Assembly: GCA_951635545.1 (NCBI GenBank)
Contig: OX620685.1
Coordinates: 2,604,001 to 2,668,000, forward strand
DNA length: 64,000 bases
Source: CAG-873 sp910578365
GTDB taxonomy: Bacteria; Bacteroidota; Bacteroidia; Bacteroidales; Muribaculaceae
Direction of reading: 5' to 3'
A model generated the notes under the pieces. That model ran no database searches, was not told the DNA's origin, and saw nothing but the letters and a program-made list of their open reading frames with translations. The translations under genes were made by a program, and so were the position numbers. Every line of letters starts with the position of its first letter. Position 1 is the first letter of the stretch. Below, piece by piece: positions 9,177 to 16,999 of this stretch.

Positions 9177-9806
9177 TTATATAAAGCACATTATCGCGCC
9201 TATTATAGCCATTACAATCAGCACTGCACCCACAATCCGGTTCACCAGCCATAGCGAGCGGACATTGAATCGCCTCCGCAGCTTGTTGACAAGCCATGTG
9301 ATGATGTACCACCACAGCACAGCTCCGCCGAGTATGGTGGTATAGGCCCAGATGTAGTGGTGAATGCCGAATTCAGGCAAAATGAAGTTGAAACGCGCAA
9401 ACAGGCCGATAATAAAGAAAAGAATGAGAGGATTGGAAAAGGTCAGCAAAAAGCCTGTGACGAAGTCTGACCAGAAATTCGACGCGGCCACTTCGGCCGA
9501 TTTTAGTTGCCTGGTAGGATTCTTGCGGAAAAGGAATATGCCGAAAGCGGCCAGAACCACACTGCCGATTAGCTGTATTACCAGCTGGTGAGAGTCGATG
9601 AATCCGGTTACAAAACTCAGGCAGAAACCGGTAAGGAGGCAATAAAGCAAATCGCTCAGTCCGGCGCCAAGTCCGGTGAAGAATCCGGGCCAGCGGCCTT
9701 TGCTGAGTGTACGCTGAATTACCAACATGCCTATTGGCCCCATCGGAGCTGAGATAAGGGCGCCGATAGCAAGTCCGCGTGGTAATATGTACAGGAATTC
9801 ATGCAT
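9177..9806 (-). CDS. LysE/RhtB-family amino-acid exporter
   Basis: From MHEFLYILPRG the protein is 209 residues with six predicted membrane segments. Seen: GALISAPMGPIGMLVIQRTLSKGR, the N-terminal LysE signature with the conserved Pro-Gly-Pro-like turn, then LLYCLLTGFCLSFV, FWSDFVTGFLLTFSNPLILFF and the C-terminal segments. The family pumps amino acids or small amphiphiles out of the cell. An upstream ATG would add 24 residues without membrane pattern and would overlap the promoter, so I reject it. As first gene of an operon for wall-peptide breakdown, it may export a surplus amino acid such as D/L-Ala or Glu; that is inference. Confidence 0.82.
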   Translation of the reverse strand: MHEFLYILPRGLAIGALISAPMGPIGMLVIQRTLSKGRWPGFFTGLGAGLSDLLYCLLTGFCLSFVTGFIDSHQLVIQLIGSVVLAAFGIFLFRKNPTRQLKSAEVAASNFWSDFVTGFLLTFSNPLILFFIIGLFARFNFILPEFGIHHYIWAYTTILGGAVLWWYIITWLVNKLRRRFNVRSLWLVNRIVGAVLIVMAIIGAIMCFI

Positions 9807-9847
9807 TGTTCTGTAGCTGCTGAGGCTTTTCGTTCCAGTCGTAGCTA

Positions 9848-9879
9848 CAAAGTTAGTGAAATGCGGCGAATTTGCCAAA
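9848..9879 (-). promoter_or_regulatory. Bacteroidetes promoter for the LysE-to-dprA operon
   Basis: On the minus strand TTTG (9879-9876) is followed by 20 bases and TAACTTTG (9855-9848). This is a very good match to the Bacteroidetes sigma-ABfr promoter. It lies about 40 bases before the exporter start. The next good box on this strand is far away, so it probably drives the whole operon. Confidence 0.75.
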
Positions 9880-9907
9880 TATTTTTTTGCCTCGTTCAGT
9901 AATGTTT

Positions 9908-11442
9908 CACGGCTCTTTCATTTAAGATTTCGTCTCATTCTCGACAAATGTGTTGTTTTATAGCGAGAGCAGTACGGACGGAGAGAGACTTTAACCTCTG
10001 ATTTTCAAGAGAATAAGTACAATAAAAATTTGGTCAAGTGACAGATTTTTAGTAACTTTATAGGTGATAATCAAAGAGTTACGCTAAAAATGAAGCCACT
10101 TGACCAAGTCTGTTCGACTGACGCCTATGCGCCTGATCATACCGCAAAAGTACACAATAAATTTGACACAAGGCGCAGTATCATGGAAGAGCTTCGAGCA
10201 TTTGCCTCATCCGTGCCGGATTTCCGTAGATTGGACAAAGGCAATTTCCGTCACAGCCTCAACGATATCATCATGCTGATGATACTCGGACGTATGGCCG
10301 GATGCATCGGACGAGCCGAGATATTGGAGTTCGGCAGATACAACCTCAACAAATTACACAAAATGGGCATGTTGAGGAACGGCGTACCATCTGAGGCCAC
10401 GCTTTGCCGTGTGGAGAACGGCATCAACGATATGGATATGGCCGACAGGATGCAGCAGTTCGCAGACATATTCCTTGAAAGACTGACCTGCGCCAGCCGC
10501 ATCATTGAAATAATCTGCATTGACGGCAAAGCCGAGCGCGGCACCGTTCAGGAAAACGGGCGTAGCCCGGATATCGTCTCTGCCTATTCGTTCAGCACCG
10601 GCATAACAATCGCCACCGAAGCCTGTCAGGAAAAGAGCAACGAGATAAAGGCCGTACCGATACTTCTTGATAAAATAGATGTCGCAGGAAAGATTGTCAC
10701 AGCCGACGCCATGTCTATGCAGAAGGACATTGTCGAGAAAATCAGAAAGAAAGGGGGTGACTTTCTGATAGAACTCAAAGCCAACCAGCCGTCATTGCGA
10801 TACGGCATTGAGGACAGGCTAGTGGAACACACACCGGTATATTCTTACACCGAAGGTCCCGAACTGGCCCACGGCAGGATAGAGACGAGAACCTACCGCG
10901 TATATGACGGACTGGACATTATCGCCGACAAAGAGAAGTGGGGCGGAAACATGACCATCATAGAGTATGAATCATCTACAGTCAAAAAGTCAACAGGGAT
11001 GCGCACTTCGGAAAAACGCCTGTATGTCAGCAGTATGCCTACGAAGACTCCGAAGCTCGGAATCATCGTGCGCAACCACTGGTCGATAGAAAGCATGCAC
11101 TGGGGCCTGGACTACAATCTCCAGCAGGACAATATAAAACGTAAGTCGACAAGAGCCGCCCGAAACCTCGACACCATACAGAGAATAGTTTACTCGGTGT
11201 TCTCAATATGGAAAGGACTTCGCAAAAAACGATCGGATAAGAATAAAGGCATAGCCGAACTGATGAGACATATCTCAATGAGCTTTACTCGGCTGATGCG
11301 ATTTTTAAGCCAAAAATGAAAAAAATAAGATTTTGACACCAGAATAACTCGTTGACAGACAGACACAGAATATTGCCCGATTCACAATGAACCGGGTAGG
11401 GGAAGTCATGCTTTTTATTTTAGTTTAAATGAAAGAGCCGTG
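9908..11442 (+). mobile_element. Complete ISAs1-family insertion sequence
   Basis: The element is 1535 bases long and bounded by perfect 18-base inverted repeats starting CACGGCTCTTTC (9908-9925 and 11425-11442). A perfect 10-base target duplication AGTAATGTTT flanks it at 9898-9907 and 11443-11452. The same 10-mer is repeated once more directly after the right copy (11453-11462), so the target was already a tandem repeat. The element separates the exporter operon from the antiporter gene and breaks no gene. Confidence 0.95.
10090..11319 (+). CDS. ISAs1-family transposase
   Basis: The 409-residue transposase has the family's N-terminal DDE_Tnp_1-associated domain (FASSVPDFRRLDKGNFRHSLNDIIMLMILG, about 38-67). 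The catalytic core follows with the first Asp in ICIDGKAERGT, then GKIVTADAMSMQKDI (second Asp region) and a C-terminal RNHWSIESMHWGLDY with the catalytic Glu. Length and motifs are full size with no frame damage, so the copy may be active. Compare the second, interrupted copy at 52973-56104. Confidence 0.93.
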   Translation: MKPLDQVCSTDAYAPDHTAKVHNKFDTRRSIMEELRAFASSVPDFRRLDKGNFRHSLNDIIMLMILGRMAGCIGRAEILEFGRYNLNKLHKMGMLRNGVPSEATLCRVENGINDMDMADRMQQFADIFLERLTCASRIIEIICIDGKAERGTVQENGRSPDIVSAYSFSTGITIATEACQEKSNEIKAVPILLDKIDVAGKIVTADAMSMQKDIVEKIRKKGGDFLIELKANQPSLRYGIEDRLVEHTPVYSYTEGPELAHGRIETRTYRVYDGLDIIADKEKWGGNMTIIEYESSTVKKSTGMRTSEKRLYVSSMPTKTPKLGIIVRNHWSIESMHWGLDYNLQQDNIKRKSTRAARNLDTIQRIVYSVFSIWKGLRKKRSDKNKGIAELMRHISMSFTRLMRFLSQK

Positions 11443-11614
11443 AGTAATGTTTAGTAATGTTTAGTAAAAGCTTGTCTGACTTAGATAGAAACGATACCTC
11501 CGGGCTATATGCCATACCACGAGCCTGATAAGGATAAAGCCGATTATTACTGTAAAGATAGCCAAAGTGTTCAGGTCGGTGCAACAGCCGGCGGTAAATT
11601 TCGGCAAAATTTCG

Positions 11615-11622
11615 TACCTTTG
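11615..11622 (+). promoter_or_regulatory. Bacteroidetes -7 box for nhaC-dus
   Basis: TACCTTTG lies 22 bases before the antiporter start and fits TAnnTTTG. No clear -33 TTTG is seen at the usual distance. The 190 bases between the ISAs1 target duplication and this box hold nothing else that I recognise. Confidence 0.55.
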
Positions 11623-11644
11623 CAAAAAATTTCTATCGTAAAAA

Positions 11645-12925
11645 ATGATGCCGGATATTAATTTGAGTCGCGGGCTTATGGGAATATCGCCCGTAATTAT
11701 ATTTCTATTGCTTTATGTTGTTGTATCAGTAGTCATAGGCGACTTTTATCGCATGCCTTTCAGCGTGGCTTTGCTATGCGCCTCAGTGTGGGCCATAGCC
11801 ACATACAAGGGCAGATTGACTGAGCGCATTGAGGTATTTTCGCGTGCCGCCGGCCATGCCAATATCATATATATGATATGGATTTTTATTCTTGCCGGAG
11901 CTTTTGCGGCGATTGCCAAGGAGATAGGAGCGGTTAACGCTACAGTTGATCTGATACTGCGTCTGCTGCCGGCCGGACTGATTGTCCCCGGCATATTCGT
12001 TGCCTCTTGCTTTATATCGCTGGCAGTGGGCACGTCGGTTGGCACTGTGGTGGCACTGACACCGCTGGCAACCGAAATAGCCGGAGCCTCGGGCGGCAGT
12101 ACTGCCTTTATGGTAGCGGTTGTGCTTGGCGGAGCTTTTTTCGGCGACAACCTGTCGTTCATCTCCGATACCACCATTGCAGCCACCCGCACCCAGGGCT
12201 GCGAAATGGCCGACAAATTCAGAGCCAATGTGTGGCTGGCCGTTCCGGCGGCACTTGTCACGCTGGCTTTTTATATGATTGAAACCCCCGAGTTCGCAGT
12301 GCCCGATAGCGGAGCACCGGCACAGTCGGTGTGGCTGGTATTGCCGTATATGATAGTGATAGTTACGGCAATAGTGCGAATGAATGTCAATATAGTGCTT
12401 AGTCTTGGCATAGTGGCGTCGCTTGTCATAGGCATAGCGCAGGGCCACCATATGCTCGACCTCTGCGGCTTTATGGGCAGTGGCATCGACGGCATGGGCG
12501 GCCTTATAGTGATAACACTTATGTCGGCCGGTATGCTCGGAGTGGTGAAGGCATCGGGCGGTATTACATGGCTGCTGCAGGTGCTTACAGCCAGGGTCAA
12601 GGGCACTCGAGGCGCGCAGTTCTGCATAGCGCTGCTGGTAAGCCTGGTAAACTTGTGTACGGCCAACAACACCGTGGCTATCATTATTGTAGGTTCGATG
12701 TCGAAGGAGATTGCACGCCGCTATGGTGTAAGCGCAAGCAAGACAGCCTCGCTGCTCGATACATGTTCGTGTATAATCCAGTGTCTGATTCCATACGGAG
12801 CCCAGACTCTGCTGGCCTGCTCTCTTTCAGGCCTGTCGCCTGCCGAGCCGTTTGCATACCTGTATTATCCATGGGCTCTCGCAGTGATGGTGATTGCCTC
12901 TATTTTCCTTAAAGCCGTGAAATGA
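11645..12925 (+). CDS. NhaC-family Na+/H+ antiporter
   Basis: The 426-residue inner-membrane protein has about 10-12 hydrophobic segments. Seen: IFILAGAFAAIAKEIGAVNATVDLIL, SCFISLAVGTSVGTVVALTPLA with its polar Ser/Thr/Gly run, and GGAFFGDNLSFISDTTIAATRTQGCEM, which is diagnostic of NhaC-type antiporters (conserved Asp residues in the FFGDNLSFISDT stretch). It exchanges Na+ for protons. It overlaps the downstream dus gene by 4 bases (ATGA), so the two are co-translated even though their functions differ. Confidence 0.9.
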   Translation: MMPDINLSRGLMGISPVIIFLLLYVVVSVVIGDFYRMPFSVALLCASVWAIATYKGRLTERIEVFSRAAGHANIIYMIWIFILAGAFAAIAKEIGAVNATVDLILRLLPAGLIVPGIFVASCFISLAVGTSVGTVVALTPLATEIAGASGGSTAFMVAVVLGGAFFGDNLSFISDTTIAATRTQGCEMADKFRANVWLAVPAALVTLAFYMIETPEFAVPDSGAPAQSVWLVLPYMIVIVTAIVRMNVNIVLSLGIVASLVIGIAQGHHMLDLCGFMGSGIDGMGGLIVITLMSAGMLGVVKASGGITWLLQVLTARVKGTRGAQFCIALLVSLVNLCTANNTVAIIIVGSMSKEIARRYGVSASKTASLLDTCSCIIQCLIPYGAQTLLACSLSGLSPAEPFAYLYYPWALAVMVIASIFLKAVK

Positions 12926-13848
12926 AACTGTATATCGCTCCACTGCAAGGCTATACCGATGCCCCTTTCCGCCATTTTCAGCAAGAGATTTTCGGCGGTG
13001 CCGACGGTGCGTTCACTCCCTTTCTGAGAGTTGAGAAGGATGAACCTTGCCGCCGCACTCTGCGCGATATCGAATCGGCGCTCAACGAAAACCATAAGCC
13101 CGTGCCGCAGATTATTTTCCGCGACGCCGACGAGTTTGCTCAACTTGCCGCTGCGCTGAAAGCACGTGGATTCAGGCGCATAGATTTGAATTTAGGCTGT
13201 CCATTTCCGCCGCAAGTGCACAAGGGCCGAGGAGCCGGCGTGCTGCTCCGCCCCGATGTTCTGGAGTCTGTAGCCGATATGGTCCGCGACGATTCGGCTG
13301 TGGAATACTCGGTGAAGATGCGCCTGGGGGTGGATAGCCCCGACCAGTGGCGCCCATTGGTCGCCGCGCTCAACAGCATGCCTTTGGTGCATGTGGCGGT
13401 GCATCCGCGATTTGCACGCCGGCAGTATCGCGGCGATTTGCACTACCATGAATTCGAAGCATTGGCCGCCGCGCTGCGGCATCCGATATTGTTCAACGGC
13501 GAAATAGGCACTCCCGACGATATCGCGGCGCTGTCAGCGCGGTATCAGTGGCTGCACGGAGTCATGGTTGGTCGCGGTATATTGAGCAGGCCGTCGCTTT
13601 TCGCCGAGTACCGCAGTGGCGAGGAATTGTCGCCTGACAGGCGCCTGAGTCTTCATCTGCAGCTGCACAATGCCTTGCTGGAGCACTACGGGGCGATGTT
13701 GTGCGGCGAGCATCAGGTGTTTGCAAAAATTAAAACCTTCTGGGATTATCCGCCCGATTGCATCGATAGCCGCATATTGAAGAAGCTGCTGAAATCGCGC
13801 GACATTGCAGACTATAAGGCCCGCTTGCAGTTTTATGTAACCCCATAA
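12922..13848 (+). CDS. dus: tRNA-dihydrouridine synthase
   Basis: The 308-residue flavoprotein reduces uridines in the tRNA D-loop. Seen: the FMN-binding start LYIAPLQGYTDAPFR, the catalytic segment DLNLGCPFPPQVHKGRGAGVLL with Cys93, SVKMRLG near 133-139, VHPRF near 155, and FNGEIGT and VMVGRGIL for phosphate binding. The protein is shorter at its C terminus than E. coli DusB, as is usual for Bacteroidetes copies. The subtype cannot be fixed from sequence alone. Confidence 0.92.
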   Translation: MKLYIAPLQGYTDAPFRHFQQEIFGGADGAFTPFLRVEKDEPCRRTLRDIESALNENHKPVPQIIFRDADEFAQLAAALKARGFRRIDLNLGCPFPPQVHKGRGAGVLLRPDVLESVADMVRDDSAVEYSVKMRLGVDSPDQWRPLVAALNSMPLVHVAVHPRFARRQYRGDLHYHEFEALAAALRHPILFNGEIGTPDDIAALSARYQWLHGVMVGRGILSRPSLFAEYRSGEELSPDRRLSLHLQLHNALLEHYGAMLCGEHQVFAKIKTFWDYPPDCIDSRILKKLLKSRDIADYKARLQFYVTP

Positions 13849-13890
13849 CATAACCTGAGTAAAGTACGAACAATCACGCCGCAGCAACAA

Positions 13891-13925
13891 AAAAAGTCCG
13901 AAACTTTTCGTTCCGGACTTTTTTT
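13891..13925. terminator. Rho-independent terminator between dus and tRNA-Thr
   Basis: AAGTCCG...AAC, loop TTTTC, GTTCCGGACTT followed by seven T residues in total. The stem has one mismatch. The A-run on the other side makes it usable from both directions, which suits the convergent dus and tRNA genes. Confidence 0.85.
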
Positions 13926-13929
13926 AATG

Positions 13930-14002
13930 AGCCGCGAGCGGGGCTCGAACCCGCGACCTTTTCGTTACGAATGAAATGCTCTACCAACTGAGCTATTGCG
14001 GC
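13930..14002 (-). tRNA. tRNA-Thr(CGT)
   Basis: The 73-base cloverleaf reads GCCGCAA TA GCTC on the minus strand, with D-stem GCTC/GAGC, anticodon loop TTCGTAA (anticodon CGT, decoding ACG) and T-arm GCGGG-TTCGAGC-CCCGC. The discriminator base is T and no CCA is encoded. Two A-C oppositions are visible, at 6-67 of the acceptor stem and at 31-39 of the anticodon stem. All other pairs are good. Confidence 0.9.
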
Positions 14003-14044
14003 CTGTGTGCATCGGCAAAATTAGCGTTTGCAGATGCAAAGTTA

Positions 14045-15436
14045 CTAATATTTTAGCGATTGTTTGCTATAAGAGAGTATAATTTTTGCTTTGTCGAACA
14101 AAAATTGTGCTGCCGAGGCATTGCTCACTTCCGGCGTTACGCTGCCTACTACAGTGGTCTGGTAGTAGCCGCTGCCATTTGTGGTCATGGTTACAGTCAC
14201 CGGGGTGAGGGTGAATGTGTAGTCTTCTTCGGCTACGCTTTCCTTTTCGGTCAGTTCTATGATGTAGTCGCGCAGGTCGATAAAATCATAGCACTGATTG
14301 GTGGAGTCGTATGTAGCGTAGAACGAGTGTATGTTGTCGGGCAGCGAGTTGTCGGCAAAGAATTTGTCTTTGTCTTTGCTGAGTACCATAAGTATATACT
14401 TGGGTGGCTCTATGCCGGCGTTGTTGTCGAGTGCCGAAACAGGCAGACGCATGGACAGGCTGTTTACGAGCTGAAACTGAGCTTTGTTGCTGTTGTAGCT
14501 GGCCAGAATTTCCGGAGCCGGGAAGCGCATCTTGACTTCGTAGGCGGCAGGCGATGCAATAACTGCAGCTCCGTTTGCCACCATGTCGGTTATGGTTGCG
14601 TTGGGGGTGTAGGTGAGCTGGTTGTTTGTAATAACCTCCGGGGTCACACCGAAATAGTTGCCCGAAAGGTGCTGTATGGAGTCGCGTTCCAGCTTTTCGG
14701 AGTAGAACTTGCGGGTGTAGTACATGCGCAGGGTCGACTGTCCTATGCGTGTAAGGCGTCCGCTACCGAAGCTGTTCTGCACTGCAAGGCCTTTGAATAT
14801 CTGCGATGTGAATGTTGCCGGATCGGAGAATGCCGAAGGATTGGCCACGTACGCATCGTACAGACGCTTGCCGATTGACAAGTCGAGGGGTACTTTGAGT
14901 TCGCGGTAGGTGGCGCTTTCGGTGCTTGACACTGAGTCGAGGCGGAAGTTGGCCATCGTATATATCCGTGAGCCTACGGGCGCGTTGGTGTTGTAGTAGT
15001 CGTTGAGTTCGGTATTGGTGTAGATAGGATAGGGCAGGTCGCGCTCAAGCTCGTAGACGGTGAGTCCCATGGGTGCAATCGAATCGCCTATGTAATCGCC
15101 GGTAGGCACACGCATGATGAGGTGCAGTGAGTCGATGGAGGTTACGCCATCGGTCTGAATGTTTGCCGCGGGCATGAACTGCGACACAAAATAGCTGCGG
15201 ACTGAGCCGTAGCCTTCTATTTCGATGTCGCCCAGCAACTGGGTTAGGGTGCGCGACTGTACATTGTCGTTGCGCACCGAGTTGCCGCTTACGGTAAAGG
15301 CGGAGTCGATGATTATGTCGATCTGTTCGTCGATTACCGACTGGCCTATGCTTGATGTCTGTTCGCAGGCACCGAGAGCAAACAGCAGCGGCAGTGCGAG
15401 TGCGCCGGTCAGACGGCTGATAAATCCGGAGTGCAT
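14045..15436 (-). CDS. DUF4270-family lipoprotein
   Basis: The 463-residue protein has a signal peptide with a lipobox (LFALGACE), so it is expected to be anchored in the membrane. After it comes SSIGQSVIDEQIDIIIDSAFTVSG, the usual opening of DUF4270 proteins, and long beta-rich stretches such as GYGSVRSYFVSQFMPAAN and DSLHLIMRVPTGDYIGD. The family's role is unknown. It lies 30 bases downstream of the glycogen synthase-like gene, a pairing common in Bacteroidales. It is probably in the same transcript. Confidence 0.8.
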   Translation of the reverse strand: MHSGFISRLTGALALPLLFALGACEQTSSIGQSVIDEQIDIIIDSAFTVSGNSVRNDNVQSRTLTQLLGDIEIEGYGSVRSYFVSQFMPAANIQTDGVTSIDSLHLIMRVPTGDYIGDSIAPMGLTVYELERDLPYPIYTNTELNDYYNTNAPVGSRIYTMANFRLDSVSSTESATYRELKVPLDLSIGKRLYDAYVANPSAFSDPATFTSQIFKGLAVQNSFGSGRLTRIGQSTLRMYYTRKFYSEKLERDSIQHLSGNYFGVTPEVITNNQLTYTPNATITDMVANGAAVIASPAAYEVKMRFPAPEILASYNSNKAQFQLVNSLSMRLPVSALDNNAGIEPPKYILMVLSKDKDKFFADNSLPDNIHSFYATYDSTNQCYDFIDLRDYIIELTEKESVAEEDYTFTLTPVTVTMTTNGSGYYQTTVVGSVTPEVSNASAAQFLFDKAKIILSYSKQSLKY

Positions 15437-15466
15437 ATGTGGAATATTGGAGTAGGCTTTAATAGG

Positions 15467-16279
15467 TCAGGCTTCGAGCGAAGCGTAGAAATTATAGTAG
15501 GCGTCGGCGTAGTTTTCTGCGCCCGGATAAGGCATGAAAGGTTTGCCGGAAGCTTTGGCGTACTCCACAAGTTCGGGGTCGACATCGTCGGTGGCCTGTA
15601 TGATAGCGTCGGCGTGGTCGATGGCGAATTTGTTGATGGTCTTGAAGTCGACCGCTTCAGTGCCGAGAGTTTTCAGGAGTTCGTCATCAAAACCTTCCAT
15701 TTTAAGTTTTTCGCGGAATCTTGGGTCAAGAGTGCCATTGAATCCGTTGCCGAATAGGCTGTATACCATCTTTGCGCCCACGAAGGATGGATCTTCGGCA
15801 TAGCTGTGTTTGATGTACAGCGGCGCAAGTGCGGTAATCCAGCCCGAGCAGTGTATGATGCCGGACTCCCAGCGGAGCTTGCGTACAGTTTCGATTACGC
15901 CGCGTACGAAGAATATACAGCGTTCGTCGTTCTCCTCAGGCATGGTGTTGATTTCAAGGTCTTCGGCACGCTGACGCAGGAAATAGTCGTCGTTGTCGAT
16001 GAAATATACCTGCATACGCGAGGGCTGCAGAGTCGCTACCTTGATGATAAGTGGGTGGTCGTTGTCGTCAATAACTATGTTGACTCCCGAAAGGCGGATT
16101 ACCTCGTGGAGTTGGTTGCGGCGTTCATTAATGCAAGCGTAGCGCGGCATGAATGTTCTGACTTCCAGCCCCTTTTCAATCATGCACTGGGGCACCATCT
16201 GGCCGAGCGTAGACATTACGTCGGATTTAAGATACGGGGTAATCTCCTGGGAGATATATAGCACTTTCTTTAAGATCAT
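15467..16279 (-). CDS. Glycogen/starch synthase, N-terminal catalytic domain only
   Basis: The 270-residue protein matches the GT5 N-terminal (ADP-glucose acceptor) domain: KVLYISQEITPYLKSDVMSTLGQMVPQ, PRYACINERRNQLHEV, VYFIDNDDYFLRQ, IIHCSGWITALAPLYIK. Full bacterial GlgA is about 470-480 residues with a second Rossmann domain, which is absent here. The usual KxGG nucleotide loop is replaced by KSDVMST. The Bacteroidales short form is commonly annotated as glycogen synthase. Whether it has that activity alone is uncertain; a regulatory or partner role is possible. Confidence 0.78.
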   Translation of the reverse strand: MILKKVLYISQEITPYLKSDVMSTLGQMVPQCMIEKGLEVRTFMPRYACINERRNQLHEVIRLSGVNIVIDDNDHPLIIKVATLQPSRMQVYFIDNDDYFLRQRAEDLEINTMPEENDERCIFFVRGVIETVRKLRWESGIIHCSGWITALAPLYIKHSYAEDPSFVGAKMVYSLFGNGFNGTLDPRFREKLKMEGFDDELLKTLGTEAVDFKTINKFAIDHADAIIQATDDVDPELVEYAKASGKPFMPYPGAENYADAYYNFYASLEA

Positions 16280-16305
16280 TAAAATGCGAATTTTGATTTT
16301 ATCCG

Positions 16306-16313
16306 CAAAGTTA
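16306..16313 (-). promoter_or_regulatory. Bacteroidetes -7 box for the glgA-like/DUF4270 operon
   Basis: TAACTTTG on the minus strand lies 27 bases before the start codon. It is an exact match to TAnnTTTG. Confidence 0.6.
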
Positions 16314-16371
16314 CGAATTTATTTCCGAATACAGACAATAAAGTCAGGGCGAAACGTTTTTTTTATATTTT

Positions 16372-16405
16372 TTTGTGTGAAATCCACCGAACTTTACTAT
16401 CTTTG
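16372..16405 (+). promoter_or_regulatory. Bacteroidetes promoter for the DsbD-domain/dsbD genes
   Basis: TTTG (16372-16375), a 22-base spacer and TATCTTTG (16398-16405). The first gene starts at 16504, leaving an untranslated leader of about 90 bases in which I see no known riboswitch. Confidence 0.65.
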
Positions 16406-16503
16406 CACGATAAATAATGTAATGGCGTTTTAACTTTTGCGTACAGCAGAGGTCAAACCAATACAGACATGCTTGTTTTGCAATCTATAAATACCAACTG
16501 ATA

Positions 16504-16962
16504 ATGAAAAAATACGCAGTATTATTGGCGATGATTATCGCTGTAGCATTCGTGGCGGCTGCTCAGGATGTAGTCAAATGGACCCACAGTGTGAAAATGA
16601 CTTCGGCTACCGAAGGTCAGGTGACATTTACAGCCGCCATAGACAAGGGCTGGCACGTGTATGGCCTCGATATTCCCAAGGGAGGCCCCAAGCCTACAAG
16701 CTTCAATTTTGATAAAAGCACCGGTATTGCCACTGTCGGAGCCGTGACTTTCTCGCCCAAGCCGGTGAAAGTTCTTGACAAGGCTTTCGATATGGAACTG
16801 ACCTGGTGGGCCAATAAGGCTGTCTTTACCCAGAAATTCAAGGTCACCGACCCCAAGACCGCTAAAATAGTAGTAACTCTGCGCTATATGGCCTGCAACG
16901 ACACCAACTGCATGCCTCCTAAGCGCGAAACTTTTGAAATTGCTATTCCCAAGAAGAAATAA
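16504..16962 (+). CDS. Secreted single-domain DsbD N-terminal-like protein
   Basis: The 152-residue protein has a signal peptide (MKKYAVLLAMIIAVAFVAAAQ) and one domain matching the N-terminal (alpha) domain of DsbD: VKWTHSVKMTSATEGQVTFTAAIDKGWHVYGL and a C-terminal RYMACNDTNCMPP with Cys130 and Cys136. In DsbD these cysteines pass electrons to periplasmic partners. It stands 37 bases before a full-length dsbD whose own N-terminal domain has the same layout. It is probably an extra electron shuttle or a duplicated domain with its own client. Confidence 0.82.
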   Translation: MKKYAVLLAMIIAVAFVAAAQDVVKWTHSVKMTSATEGQVTFTAAIDKGWHVYGLDIPKGGPKPTSFNFDKSTGIATVGAVTFSPKPVKVLDKAFDMELTWWANKAVFTQKFKVTDPKTAKIVVTLRYMACNDTNCMPPKRETFEIAIPKKK

Positions 16963-16999
16963 TCCTTAGCGTCAACAATCATTTATCCAACTATAAGCA

